Program-made: the position numbers and the translations under genes | The notes under the pieces: model-generated | Seen by the model: the letters and a program-made list of their open reading frames with translations, nothing else | Told to the model about the DNA's origin: nothing | Databases searched by the model: none | Assembly: GCF_030244015.1 (NCBI RefSeq) | Contig: NZ_JASSYX010000001.1 | Location: forward strand, 310,001-374,000 | Length of the DNA stretch: 64,000 bases | Origin: Pedobacter ginsengisoli | GTDB lineage: Bacteria; Bacteroidota; Bacteroidia; Sphingobacteriales; Sphingobacteriaceae | Direction: 5' to 3' | Shown: positions 1 to 8,070 of the stretch, one piece after another | Layout: each line of letters begins with the position of its first letter | How positions within the stretch are numbered: position 1 is the stretch's first letter

Positions 1-744
1 GGAATCCCGAGCATGCTGAACAAATACAATATGCTGACCACCAACAAACCCTATACTGACGTAAGCTACCGCGCATTTCTGGCATCAGTCGCTGGCGGAG
101 CGCCGAACCCCACACTGCTGCAGCAATATGAGTTCGATCCGAAAGGAGTAGTTCCGGAAAGCGTCAAAGCTTATGAAATCGGTTATAAAGGCTTGCTTGG
201 GCCTAAATTCCTGATCGACGCTTACGCCTATTACAACACCTATAAAAACTTTATTACAGCCGTGGACGTATTCCAGCAACAAGCAAACGGCTCTTTCTCC
301 AAATTTGGTGTACCTGTAAACGCCAAAGGCAAGGTGACCACCTACGGCGGCGCCCTGGGAATAGACTACTTAATTGCCAGCTTTAACCTGAGCGGCAACG
401 TATCCTATAATAAACTGAAAGACCTTCCAGTCGATTATGTCAATGATTTCAATACCCCGGATATCCGTTATAACCTGGGATTAGGAAACAGAGAGATCAT
501 CAAAAACGTAGGCTTCAATGTCAATTACCGCTGGCAGGACGCCTTCTACTGGAACTCATCATTTGCTTCAGGAGACGTTGCAGCATTCGGTACAGTTGAC
601 GCACAGGTGAACCTGAAAATCCCTTCGGTAAAATCCATGATCAAAGTCGGGGGCAGCAATATCCTGAATAAATACTATTATACATCATACGGTAATCCAT
701 CCATTGGCGCGTTATACTATATAGGCTTTACCTACAACCCTTAA
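1..744 (+). CDS. TonB-dependent receptor, C-terminal part (5' truncated)
   Basis: The reading frame is open from the first base of the window, so this is the last ~247 residues of a longer gene. The sequence alternates short polar turns with aromatic-rich strands (for example YEIGYKGLLG, LIDAYAYYNTYKNF, GFNVNYRW) and ends in an aromatic-rich strand, YYIGFTYNP. That is the pattern of the last strands of an outer-membrane TonB-dependent beta barrel. It resembles siderophore or small-ligand receptors more than SusC proteins, and no SusD follows. The substrate cannot be told because the plug domain lies outside the window. A strong terminator follows the stop codon. Confidence 0.85.
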   Translation, partial: GIPSMLNKYNMLTTNKPYTDVSYRAFLASVAGGAPNPTLLQQYEFDPKGVVPESVKAYEIGYKGLLGPKFLIDAYAYYNTYKNFITAVDVFQQQANGSFSKFGVPVNAKGKVTTYGGALGIDYLIASFNLSGNVSYNKLKDLPVDYVNDFNTPDIRYNLGLGNREIIKNVGFNVNYRWQDAFYWNSSFASGDVAAFGTVDAQVNLKIPSVKSMIKVGGSNILNKYYYTSYGNPSIGALYYIGFTYNP

Positions 745-782
745 CACCTACCGGTAAATAATACCCGCATCTAAATTAACAG

Positions 783-811
783 GTCCTGGCGATACCGTCA
801 GGACTTTTTTT
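783..811 (+). terminator. Rho-independent terminator of the TonB receptor gene
   Basis: GTCCTG (783-788) pairs perfectly with CAGGAC (799-804) across a 10-nt loop and is followed by seven T residues. It lies 39 bases after the receptor stop codon. Confidence 0.8.
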
Positions 812-924
812 GTGTCCTCAGGTTTATCTCATAATAATCCTTTGCATTTAATAGAAATTTTAACACTTTAGTGTATAAATTACACAGGGGCGTTGAGCAG
901 CTAAAATATATAAACAGATTTTTC

Positions 925-3390
925 ATGGAAGAGATAAATGAACCAGATAAAGGGATCATAGCCAATATAGATAAAGAAGAGACCGAAGAACTCATACAGC
1001 ATTTAAATAACCCTGTTACTGATCTAAAGCCCATAGTAAAGAAATACCTCAGCGGAGTGCAGAAGGTGACAGCGCAGGGCAACAAGTTCTTTTTCGCCGA
1101 CGGAAGTGCAAGGGTAGAGGTGCGGGTAGTGAGCGATGAGATCATCCGGGTGCGCCTGGCACCACACGGAGTCTTTCTCGACGAATTTTCATATGCAGTA
1201 CCCGTCGTAGACCAGAAGGTGACCACCTTCAAAATGGAAGAACACGACGAGGATTATACCATATCGACAAACACCATTACCTGCAAAATAAGAAAGAGCG
1301 ACTTCTTCATTTCATTCGTCGAAAATCAAAGCCAGATGGTGATGAGTGAAGATGCCACACCAATGCACTGGGAAGAGAACAGTGAATACGGCGGTTACTA
1401 CGTCTACGCGACCAAGAACTGCCTGCCGGAAGAGAACTTTTTCGGCCTTGGCGATAAATCCGGCAACATGAACCTCAGAGGGCGCAAGTTCCAGAACTGG
1501 AACACCGACGCCTACTCATTCGGATGGGACCAGGACCCGCTTTACCGCACCATCCCATTCTATATCGGCGTGCACCAGGAGGCAGCCTACGGAATATTCT
1601 TTGACAATACCTTCCGGTCGTATTTTGATTTCGGCAGGGAAGACAACACCAAGACCAGCTTCTGGGCCGATGGCGGAGAGCTTCAATACTACTACATCCA
1701 CGGGCCGCATCTGATGGACGTAGTTAAAAGATATCAAACCCTTACCGGTACACATCCGATGCCGCCGAAATGGGCATTGGGCTACCACCAGTGCAGATGG
1801 AGCTATTATCCTGAAAAGAAAGTAAAAGAGATCGCCGATGGGTTCAGGTCAAGGAACATCCCTTGCGATGCCATCTACCTCGACATCGATTATATGGACG
1901 GCTACCGTTGCTTTACCTGGAACAAAAGCCACTTTCCTGACCCTAAACGGATGATCAAGGAACTGTCCAACGACGGCTTCAAAACCGTGGTCATGATAGA
2001 CCCGGGGATCAAAGTAGACGACAACTACTGGGTATTTAAAGAAGGAAAAGAAAACAACTTCTTCTGCCGCCGCAGCGACGACTACTTTATGGAAGGGCAC
2101 GTATGGCCGGGCCGCTGCCAGTTTCCCGATTTCACCAATCCCGCAGTAAGAGAATGGTGGGGCGGGCTGTACAAAGAACTGGTAGACATAGGCGTGGCCG
2201 GAGTCTGGAACGATATGAATGAACCCGCGGTTTTTGGTTCAGGCACCATGCCAAACGACGTCAGACACAATTATGACGGCTACAGAGGGTCGCACCGAAA
2301 AGCACACAACATTTACGGCATGCAAATGGTGCGCTCTACCTACGACGGCCTGAAGAAACTGATGCGCAACAAGCGGCCGTTCACCATCACCCGTGCCGGC
2401 TATTCAGGCATGCAACGCTACGGCTGCGTCTGGACCGGCGATAACGTAGCCACATGGGAACACCTCAAAATCGGCAACATCCAGTGTCAGCGCATGTCCA
2501 TATCCGGAGTCCCTTTCTGCGGAACCGACATCGGCGGCTTTAGCGGAGAGCCCGATCCGGAATTGTTTACCCGCTGGATCCAGCTGGGCACATTTTCACC
2601 ATTCATGCGTGCACACTCTGCCGGCGACACCGCAGAAAGAGAACCATGGAGCTTTGGCGAACCCTATACGAGCATCAACCGCACCTATATCGAACTCAGG
2701 TACCGCCTGCTCCCGTACCTGTATTCCGTATTCTGGGAACACCACCGTTACGGTTTCCCTATATTAAGACCACTGGTCATGCTGGAGCAGGAAAACCCAA
2801 GCACCAGCTTCCGCCAGGACGAATTCACCTTTGGCGACAAAATCCTGGTCTGCCCCGTCCTGGAACAAGGAGCCGCCTCCCGTATGGTTTACCTGCCTAA
2901 AGGCAAATGGTATAACTTCTGGACACTCGAAGTGCTGACCGGCGAAAGCGAGCACAGCATCCTGACGCCATTAGACCACATGCCGCTCTTTGTCAGGGCC
3001 GGATCAGTGATACCAGAATACCCCGTCATGCAATATGTAGGCGAGAAAGAAGTAGAAGAAGTACTGCTGAACGTATACTTTGCAGACTATGAGGTAAATT
3101 CCTTCCTGTACGAAGATCATGGCGATACCTTTGCCTATGAGCAGGACATTTATTCGGAGAAGAAATTTAGTGTGAAAGGAACAGCTGCAAGCCTGGTTAT
3201 CGAACAAAGCAGAACAGGCCTGTATACGCCAAATTACGAATGGTACAGATACAACGTAGTAGGTCTGCCTTTCAAAGTGAGCAAGATTACGGTAGACGAC
3301 AAAGAGGTTACCGACTTCAGTTTAGACGAGCGCAACTGCCTTCATTTCAAATCAAATAAGAATTTCACCACCATAAAAATATACAGCTAA
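925..3390 (+). CDS. Glycoside hydrolase family 31 (alpha-glucosidase-like)
   Basis: Predicted cytoplasmic exo-acting alpha-glucosidase of 821 residues; no signal peptide. It has the GH31 order: N-terminal beta-sandwich, (beta/alpha)8 barrel with the nucleophile motif WNDMNEP (Asp ~430), the WTGDN motif carrying the likely acid/base (Asp ~506), then C-terminal beta domains. The frame extends upstream to a GTG at 871, but the ATG at 925 gives a normal N-terminus. The stop codon overlaps the next ATG by one base, so it is translationally linked to the branching enzyme. That points to maltodextrin or glycogen-type glucan turnover. The exact linkage specificity is not visible from sequence. Confidence 0.92.
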   Translation: MEEINEPDKGIIANIDKEETEELIQHLNNPVTDLKPIVKKYLSGVQKVTAQGNKFFFADGSARVEVRVVSDEIIRVRLAPHGVFLDEFSYAVPVVDQKVTTFKMEEHDEDYTISTNTITCKIRKSDFFISFVENQSQMVMSEDATPMHWEENSEYGGYYVYATKNCLPEENFFGLGDKSGNMNLRGRKFQNWNTDAYSFGWDQDPLYRTIPFYIGVHQEAAYGIFFDNTFRSYFDFGREDNTKTSFWADGGELQYYYIHGPHLMDVVKRYQTLTGTHPMPPKWALGYHQCRWSYYPEKKVKEIADGFRSRNIPCDAIYLDIDYMDGYRCFTWNKSHFPDPKRMIKELSNDGFKTVVMIDPGIKVDDNYWVFKEGKENNFFCRRSDDYFMEGHVWPGRCQFPDFTNPAVREWWGGLYKELVDIGVAGVWNDMNEPAVFGSGTMPNDVRHNYDGYRGSHRKAHNIYGMQMVRSTYDGLKKLMRNKRPFTITRAGYSGMQRYGCVWTGDNVATWEHLKIGNIQCQRMSISGVPFCGTDIGGFSGEPDPELFTRWIQLGTFSPFMRAHSAGDTAEREPWSFGEPYTSINRTYIELRYRLLPYLYSVFWEHHRYGFPILRPLVMLEQENPSTSFRQDEFTFGDKILVCPVLEQGAASRMVYLPKGKWYNFWTLEVLTGESEHSILTPLDHMPLFVRAGSVIPEYPVMQYVGEKEVEEVLLNVYFADYEVNSFLYEDHGDTFAYEQDIYSEKKFSVKGTAASLVIEQSRTGLYTPNYEWYRYNVVGLPFKVSKITVDDKEVTDFSLDERNCLHFKSNKNFTTIKIYS

Positions 3391-5297
3391 TGGAAGTGCT
3401 TGCCCACAGTTTATTCAGCGATTTTGATATATCATTGTTCATTTCCGGCAAGCACTTTCGGTTGTATGAAAAATTTGGTGCACACCTGTTAACACTGGAT
3501 GGCACAGCAGGCACCTATTTCGCAGTCTGGGCACCCAATGCCCAGGCCGTTGGCGTCATGGGCGATTTTAACCAGTGGAACCGTACCGCCCATCCCCTAA
3601 ACCCAAGATGGGATTCCTCGGGTATCTGGGAAGGTTTTATTCCCAATATAGGCAAAGGTGAAGTCTATAAATATGCCATCAAAGGCGCAGACGGAGCAGA
3701 CATTGAAAAAGGCGATCCCTATGCCATCAGGTGGGAACGCCCGCCCAGAACCGCTTCCATCATCTGGGACATGGACTACAAATGGACAGATAAATCCTGG
3801 ATCAGCAAACGCCCCAAAGTAAACGCGCTGAACAAACCCATGTCGGTCTATGAACTGCACCTGGGCTCCTGGCAGCGCGACCCCTCAGAACCCAAACGGA
3901 TCCTGACCTACAAAGAAATAGCAGCCAGCCTGGTCCCCTATATTCTGGATATGGGCTTCACCCATGTAGAGCTCATGCCGATCATGGAATACCCCTATTA
4001 TCCTTCATGGGGATACCAGATCACAGGATATTTTGCCGCCAGCTCCAGGCATGGCACACCGCAGGAGCTCATGTACCTGATCGAAGAACTGCACAAGAAC
4101 GACATCGCCGTCATCCTGGACTGGGTACCTTCCCATTTCCCCGGAGATGCACACGGCCTTTATCATTTTGACGGCACCCATCTTTATGAACATGCCGACA
4201 TGCGCAAGGGCTTCCATCCCGACTGGAAGTCTTACATCTTCAATTACGACAGGAATGAGGTCAGGTCATTCCTGATCAGCAATGCCATGTATTGGATCGA
4301 CAAGTTTCACGCAGACGGCCTGAGGGTAGATGCCGTAGCCTCCATGCTTTATTTCGATTTCTCGAGGAAAGCAGAAGAAGCAGCGACCAATGAGTACGGG
4401 GGCAGTGAAAATCTGGGTGCCATACAGTTTCTCAAAGACATGAACGAAGCCATTTACGGCAGCTTTGAGGGCGTGCATACCATAGCTGAAGAAAGCAGCA
4501 CCTATCCCGGAGTTACCCATCCTGTCTTCGCCGGCGGCCTTGGTTTTGGAATGAAGTGGATGATGGGCTGGATGAACGATACACTGAAATACTTCAAGAA
4601 CGATCCCATCAACCGGAAATTTCACCACCATCAGCTGACCTTTAGCGTGACTTACGCATTCAGTGAAAACTTTATGCTGCCCTTCTCGCACGATGAAGTG
4701 GTGCATGGCAAGTCCTCCATGATCTATAAAATGCCCGGAGACGAATGGCAGAAGTTTGCCAACCTGCGCGTGCTGTACGCGTACATGTTTACCCAGCCCG
4801 GCACCAAACTGCTGTTTATGGGCAATGAGTTTGCGCAGACCCATGAATGGGATTTTAAGAACTCCCTGGACTGGCACCTGCTCAAGCATCCGCCGCACCT
4901 TGGCATGCAGAAAACGGTAAGGGTCATCAACAAGCTGTACAAGTCAGAACCTGCGCTATACGAGCACAGTTTCTCAGCTGAAGGATTTGAATGGCTCAAC
5001 GCAGACGACGCCCAAAACTCCATCTACATCTATATCAGAAAAGGGACAAAGGCCAAAGACACCTTGATCGTGATCCTGAACCTTACACCCGTATACAGAG
5101 AGGGTTACCGCATTGGCCTGCCATTTAAGGCCAAATGGAAAGAGCTCTTCAACACCGATGCGGAGGAGTTTTTTGGCAGCGGCAAATCAAATGCCGGCCT
5201 GCTGCTTCCGGAAGCGGAGGGATGCCATGGCCGGGAATTCTCTGTTGTGCTCAACATTCCGCCGTTGGCTGCCTTAGTTTTAAAGCAAGGAAAGTAG
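3390..5297 (+). CDS. glgB: 1,4-alpha-glucan branching enzyme
   Basis: GH13 branching enzyme of 635 residues that makes alpha-1,6 branches in glycogen-like glucans. An N-terminal CBM48-type domain (AVWAPNAQAVGVMGDFNQW, ~45-65) precedes the catalytic barrel. Barrel motifs include DWVPSHF, DGLRVDAVASM (nucleophile Asp ~314), HTIAEES (acid/base Glu ~367) and FSHDEVVHGK. Length is normal for GlgB. Its ATG uses the last base of the upstream GH31 stop codon (TAATG). No glgA or glgC is present nearby. Confidence 0.95.
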   Translation: MEVLAHSLFSDFDISLFISGKHFRLYEKFGAHLLTLDGTAGTYFAVWAPNAQAVGVMGDFNQWNRTAHPLNPRWDSSGIWEGFIPNIGKGEVYKYAIKGADGADIEKGDPYAIRWERPPRTASIIWDMDYKWTDKSWISKRPKVNALNKPMSVYELHLGSWQRDPSEPKRILTYKEIAASLVPYILDMGFTHVELMPIMEYPYYPSWGYQITGYFAASSRHGTPQELMYLIEELHKNDIAVILDWVPSHFPGDAHGLYHFDGTHLYEHADMRKGFHPDWKSYIFNYDRNEVRSFLISNAMYWIDKFHADGLRVDAVASMLYFDFSRKAEEAATNEYGGSENLGAIQFLKDMNEAIYGSFEGVHTIAEESSTYPGVTHPVFAGGLGFGMKWMMGWMNDTLKYFKNDPINRKFHHHQLTFSVTYAFSENFMLPFSHDEVVHGKSSMIYKMPGDEWQKFANLRVLYAYMFTQPGTKLLFMGNEFAQTHEWDFKNSLDWHLLKHPPHLGMQKTVRVINKLYKSEPALYEHSFSAEGFEWLNADDAQNSIYIYIRKGTKAKDTLIVILNLTPVYREGYRIGLPFKAKWKELFNTDAEEFFGSGKSNAGLLLPEAEGCHGREFSVVLNIPPLAALVLKQGK

Positions 5298-5351
5298 CGC
5301 CGGGAATGTACTTAATTTTTTATGAAACGTATTCCATACTAAAGTAAAAGG

Positions 5352-5843
5352 ATGACGAAGAACAAGAAGATATTGGCCGGTATTGTCGCCGCAGCTGTTG
5401 TTATTGGTACGATCATTTGGTCTCCATGGTCATCGGGCCGCTATGAAAAATATAGCTTTAGCAAGCAGATGCCGGCCATAGCGCAGGGCGCTGATAACCG
5501 CGCAGAGCTCCTCAAAGCAGCCGAGCTGTACAATAAGGGCGACTATGCAGAAGCCAGAAAAATACTGGGAAAAGAGTACATGTTCAACCCCCAGAATCCT
5601 GTGCTGACCTATTACTTTGCGGTCACGCTGATTGAGACCAAACAGACCTATGAGGCCAGAACACTATTGAAACACCTGTTTGAAGGGCAGTCTGTATTTA
5701 AGTACGACGCCGCTTTTTACGCAGGGCTCAGCTTTGTAAAAGAAGACAACGGGAAGGAGGCGATCATGTGGCTGCAAAAGATCCCCCGGGAAAATGCCCG
5801 TTATGCAAAGGCGCAGGAGTTGATAAGCGAGCTTAAGAAGTAG
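5352..5843 (+). CDS. Membrane-anchored TPR-like protein
   Basis: 163 residues. A single N-terminal hydrophobic segment (~5-24, ILAGIVAAAVVIGTIIW) is followed by helical repeats of TPR type (AAELYNKGDYAEARKIL, then TYYFAVTLIETKQTYEARTLL, then a third weaker repeat). It is probably an inner-membrane protein with a periplasmic scaffold domain. No specific partner is evident. The final codons (Leu-Lys-Lys-stop) form the first unit of a ~22.5-bp tandem array that runs on to 5944. Confidence 0.7.
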   Translation: MTKNKKILAGIVAAAVVIGTIIWSPWSSGRYEKYSFSKQMPAIAQGADNRAELLKAAELYNKGDYAEARKILGKEYMFNPQNPVLTYYFAVTLIETKQTYEARTLLKHLFEGQSVFKYDAAFYAGLSFVKEDNGKEAIMWLQKIPRENARYAKAQELISELKK

Positions 5844-5944
5844 CGCTTGCAGGTCTTGGAAGTAGTGGTTGGCGGTCTTAAAAAGCAACATCAGCAGATC
5901 TTAAAAACAGTTCCTGGAGCCCTTAAAAAGCAGCGCTTGTAGAA
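5832..5944. repeat. Degenerate 22-23 bp tandem array starting inside a stop codon region
   Basis: Five units begin at 5832, 5855, 5877, 5900 and 5922, with lengths 23, 22, 23, 22 and 23. Most begin CTTAAAAAGCA or a variant. Unit 1 contains the last three codons and the TAG of the TPR gene; unit 5 repeats its GCAGCGCTTG core. There are no unique spacers, so it is not a CRISPR. Confidence 0.6.
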
Positions 5945-5992
5945 TTAAAGTCATATCGTTTGCTGCGAGTTCAGTTTAATGTGCACAGGCAG

Positions 5993-6000
5993 TAATTTTG
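5993..6000 (+). promoter_or_regulatory. Candidate -7 element of the LLM oxidoreductase promoter
   Basis: TAATTTTG matches the Bacteroidota -7 consensus TAnnTTTG and lies 13 bases before the chosen ATG. No clear TTG at -33 is present at the usual spacing, so this is tentative. Confidence 0.35.
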
Positions 6001-6013
6001 CAGCTCTTTGTAC

Positions 6014-7021
6014 ATGACTATGAAAAAACTGCTTGCAGACCTCCCGTATTCCATATTAGACCTTGCCACGGTAATAGAAGACAAAACGCCGGCCGATACC
6101 TTCAAAAACAGTGTTGACCTTGCTCAGCATGTTGAACAATGGGGTTTCAAACGCTACTGGCTGGCCGAACACCACAACATGATCAGCGTAGCCAGCTCAG
6201 CGACATCCGTCGTGATCGGGCACATCGCCAATCACACCAAAACCATCAGGGTAGGTTCAGGCGGCATCATGCTGCCCAACCATTCTCCGCTGGTCATCGC
6301 CGAGCAATTCGGTACCCTCGAATCACTGTTTCCCGGCCGGATAGACCTGGGTCTGGGCAGGGCACCCGGTACAGATCAGGTGACCGCCATGGCCATCAGG
6401 GGCGAAAGGTTTAGTGGCGTCAATGATTTTCCTAAAGACATTTTAAGACTGCAAAGGTATTTTTCTGCCGAAAACAGCGGGAGCGCCGTAAGGGCCATTC
6501 CCGGTGAAGGTCTGGACATCCCCATCTGGATATTGGGCTCGAGTACAGACAGCGCGCACCTGGCTGCGGCTATGGGGCTGCCTTATGCTTTTGCCAGTCA
6601 TTTTGCCCCGGCGCAGCTTTTGACCGCCATCAGAATCTACAGGGAAGAGTTCAAACCATCGCAATACCTGGACAAACCCTATGTTCTGGCCTGTGTCAAT
6701 GTGGTGGCGGCCGATACTGACGCAGAAGCAGAAAAACTGGTCACATCGCTATATCAGTTGTTCAAAGGCATCGTCACCGGGAAAAGGAGGCTGTTGCAGC
6801 CCCCTGTCGATAGCATGGAAGGCGTATGGGACGATTATGAAGAAGCACAGGCCAGCCAGATGCTCGCCTGCACTTTTGTGGGGAGCAAAGAAACAGTTAA
6901 AACCGACCTGCAAAGCTTTGTCGATCAGACCGGAGCAGACGAGATCATGGCCAGCTCGCACATTTACGACCATCAGGCCAGGCTGCGGTCTTATGAGCTG
7001 ATGGCAGAAGTGTTTAAATAA
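6014..7021 (+). CDS. Luciferase-like monooxygenase (LLM class oxidoreductase)
   Basis: About 335 residues with the single-domain TIM-barrel sequence typical of bacterial luciferase-like flavin oxidoreductases. Characteristic stretches are [10 protein letters not shown] at the start, [10 protein letters not shown] (~45-55), [14 protein letters not shown] (~80) and [13 protein letters not shown] (~110). Members use reduced FMN or F420; the substrate is unknown. ATG at 6014 is chosen over a TTG at 6008, and ATG 6020 is equally possible. It stands alone, with a convergent gene downstream. Confidence 0.88.
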   Translation: MTMKKLLADLPYSILDLATVIEDKTPADTFKNSVDLAQHVEQWGFKRYWLAEHHNMISVASSATSVVIGHIANHTKTIRVGSGGIMLPNHSPLVIAEQFGTLESLFPGRIDLGLGRAPGTDQVTAMAIRGERFSGVNDFPKDILRLQRYFSAENSGSAVRAIPGEGLDIPIWILGSSTDSAHLAAAMGLPYAFASHFAPAQLLTAIRIYREEFKPSQYLDKPYVLACVNVVAADTDAEAEKLVTSLYQLFKGIVTGKRRLLQPPVDSMEGVWDDYEEAQASQMLACTFVGSKETVKTDLQSFVDQTGADEIMASSHIYDHQARLRSYELMAEVFK

Positions 7022-7043
7022 TTCCAGCCGGATTTCTGAAAGA

Positions 7044-7697
7044 TTAAATGGGTTCTGCAAGCACACTATTGCTGATGCTGTTCCCGTCTTCTGCCGCAAA
7101 AGCGATATAGCAGTGCATAGGAGCCGTTAAATAAGCAGCCGGCAGCTCAATCACATCCTTCAGTGCCTTCCGTTGCGCCCCGACAAGTACACAGATCATG
7201 TGCTCATTCGACGCAGGTAAATGTTCGTCATCCGGATAATAAATGAGTAGCATTGCCCTGTCATTCAGGATGTTTGCATGAACTTCCGGGTCCAGGGCCC
7301 AGCTAAATTCCAGCGCGCCCGGCACAATGCTGACCTTTGCCTCAAATGCAGGCGGCAGCGAACCCTGACTGACCAGAAGCTTGCTGTAATCAATACTGAT
7401 TTCCGGATAACCCCCCTGGCAGGCATGCTTAAAATTGTAAGAGACGGCTTCATTGAAGGGGTTTTTGTCTGTTCCCTTCACCGTCAGTTTAAAACCCACA
7501 TTGATCACCGTGAGCATTGCCCCCAGTGTGGTGTTTAACAAAGAAATCTTTTGTCTTACTGCCAATTGCTTTATGCTGGCAGGTTTGGTGCTTTTGCCCC
7601 TGGTGCGTACCAGATCTTTCCCATTGCGGGTGTAGCCAACGAGGTCGCCGAGTTTGCCCGAGAAACCCCCAAATAGTCCTTTTGGTAATCTTGCCAT
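7044..7697 (-). CDS. DUF6266 family protein
   Basis: 217 residues, function unknown. The N-terminus MARLPKGLFGGFSGKLGDLVGY is the Gly-rich, Lys-containing start that recurs in the DUF6266 family and in the second copy at 11949-12590 of this window. The remainder is predicted to be mostly beta with no signal peptide or membrane segment. In the family, paralogues often occur in several copies per genome. Its mRNA leader should contain three 22-bp direct repeats (7699-7764), the last of which touches the start codon. Confidence 0.7.
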   Translation of the reverse strand: MARLPKGLFGGFSGKLGDLVGYTRNGKDLVRTRGKSTKPASIKQLAVRQKISLLNTTLGAMLTVINVGFKLTVKGTDKNPFNEAVSYNFKHACQGGYPEISIDYSKLLVSQGSLPPAFEAKVSIVPGALEFSWALDPEVHANILNDRAMLLIYYPDDEHLPASNEHMICVLVGAQRKALKDVIELPAAYLTAPMHCYIAFAAEDGNSISNSVLAEPI

Positions 7698-7698
7698 T

Positions 7699-7764
7699 TT
7701 TATTTCAGGTTTAAAACACGTTTATTTCAGGTTTAGGATTCTTTTATTTCAGGTTTAAGATTCA
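7699..7764. repeat. Three perfect-period 22-bp direct repeats in the DUF6266 leader
   Basis: The core TTTATTTCAGGTTTA starts at 7699, 7721 and 7743, exactly 22 bp apart, with the last 5-7 bases of each unit variable. On the gene's (minus) strand this reads as TAAACCTGAAATAAA three times between the promoter and the ATG. Confidence 0.85.
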
Positions 7765-7771
7765 TTCCTGA

Positions 7772-7966
7772 CGAGAGTCAAACTTACACATCAAACCGGC
7801 CGCCACCAATCTGCGCAGACAGATTGCACAAGCATACAGAAGCGCTAACTTAGCCTTCGGAAAGGCCGGGGGACAAAGCAAGGACTACGATAAGACTATG
7901 AAGAGGCTGTTGAAAGACTACGGAAATAAAAATGGATGCGGCATAGGTCTATATCAACTGATTTAA
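7772..7966 (+). pseudogene. Possible coding remnant with no start codon
   Basis: A 64-codon open frame runs from just after a TGA to TAA at 7964-7966. Its product looks protein-like, with segments such as LRRQIAQAYRSANLAFGKAG, MKRLLKDYG and GCGIGLYQLI. The only in-frame ATG is near the end (22 codons). It overlaps the minus-strand DUF6266 promoter. It may be the tail of a lost gene, or chance; I do not recognise a family. Confidence 0.25.
7779..7809 (-). promoter_or_regulatory. Promoter of the DUF6266 gene (minus strand)
   Basis: Read on the minus strand: TTG (7809-7807), a 20-nt spacer, then TAAGTTTG (7786-7779). This is an exact match to the Bacteroidota consensus TTG-N19/20-TAnnTTTG. The start point would be about 7772, giving a ~75-nt leader that holds all three 22-bp repeats. 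Confidence 0.6.
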
Positions 7967-7993
7967 TTAGCTTTTGCCGGGAACGATTATGTT

Positions 7994-8013
7994 TTGCACA
8001 ATATGATGTGCAG
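7994..8013. promoter_or_regulatory. Operator-like palindrome, distal copy
   Basis: TTGCACA-N6-TGTGCAG. Six of seven arm positions pair outright. It shares its architecture with the proximal copy 33 bp downstream, upstream of the ATPase gene. Confidence 0.6.
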
Positions 8014-8026
8014 AATATATAAATTA

Positions 8027-8046
8027 TTGCACATCTCATTGTGCAA
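8027..8046. promoter_or_regulatory. Operator-like palindrome, proximal copy
   Basis: TTGCACA-N6-TGTGCAA, a perfect 7-bp inverted repeat with a 6-bp centre. Its right arm covers the -33 TTG (8039-8041) of the ATPase promoter, so a bound protein would block RNA polymerase. Confidence 0.65.
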
Positions 8047-8069
8047 AATAAAAATAAAAAGTATCTTTG
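8039..8069 (+). promoter_or_regulatory. Promoter of the DUF4143 ATPase gene
   Basis: TTG (8039-8041), a 20-nt spacer and TATCTTTG (8062-8069) fit the Bacteroidota consensus exactly. The expected start point falls between the ATGs at 8071 and 8080, so the message may be leaderless or nearly so from 8080. Confidence 0.65.
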
Positions 8070-8070
8070 T

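Noticed and set aside
871..924. GTG start for the GH31 gene
   Set aside because: It would add 18 residues that do not resemble the family; the ATG at 925 fits.
4266..4898. 210-aa frame on the minus strand
   Set aside because: Lies wholly inside glgB, which has all catalytic motifs on the plus strand.
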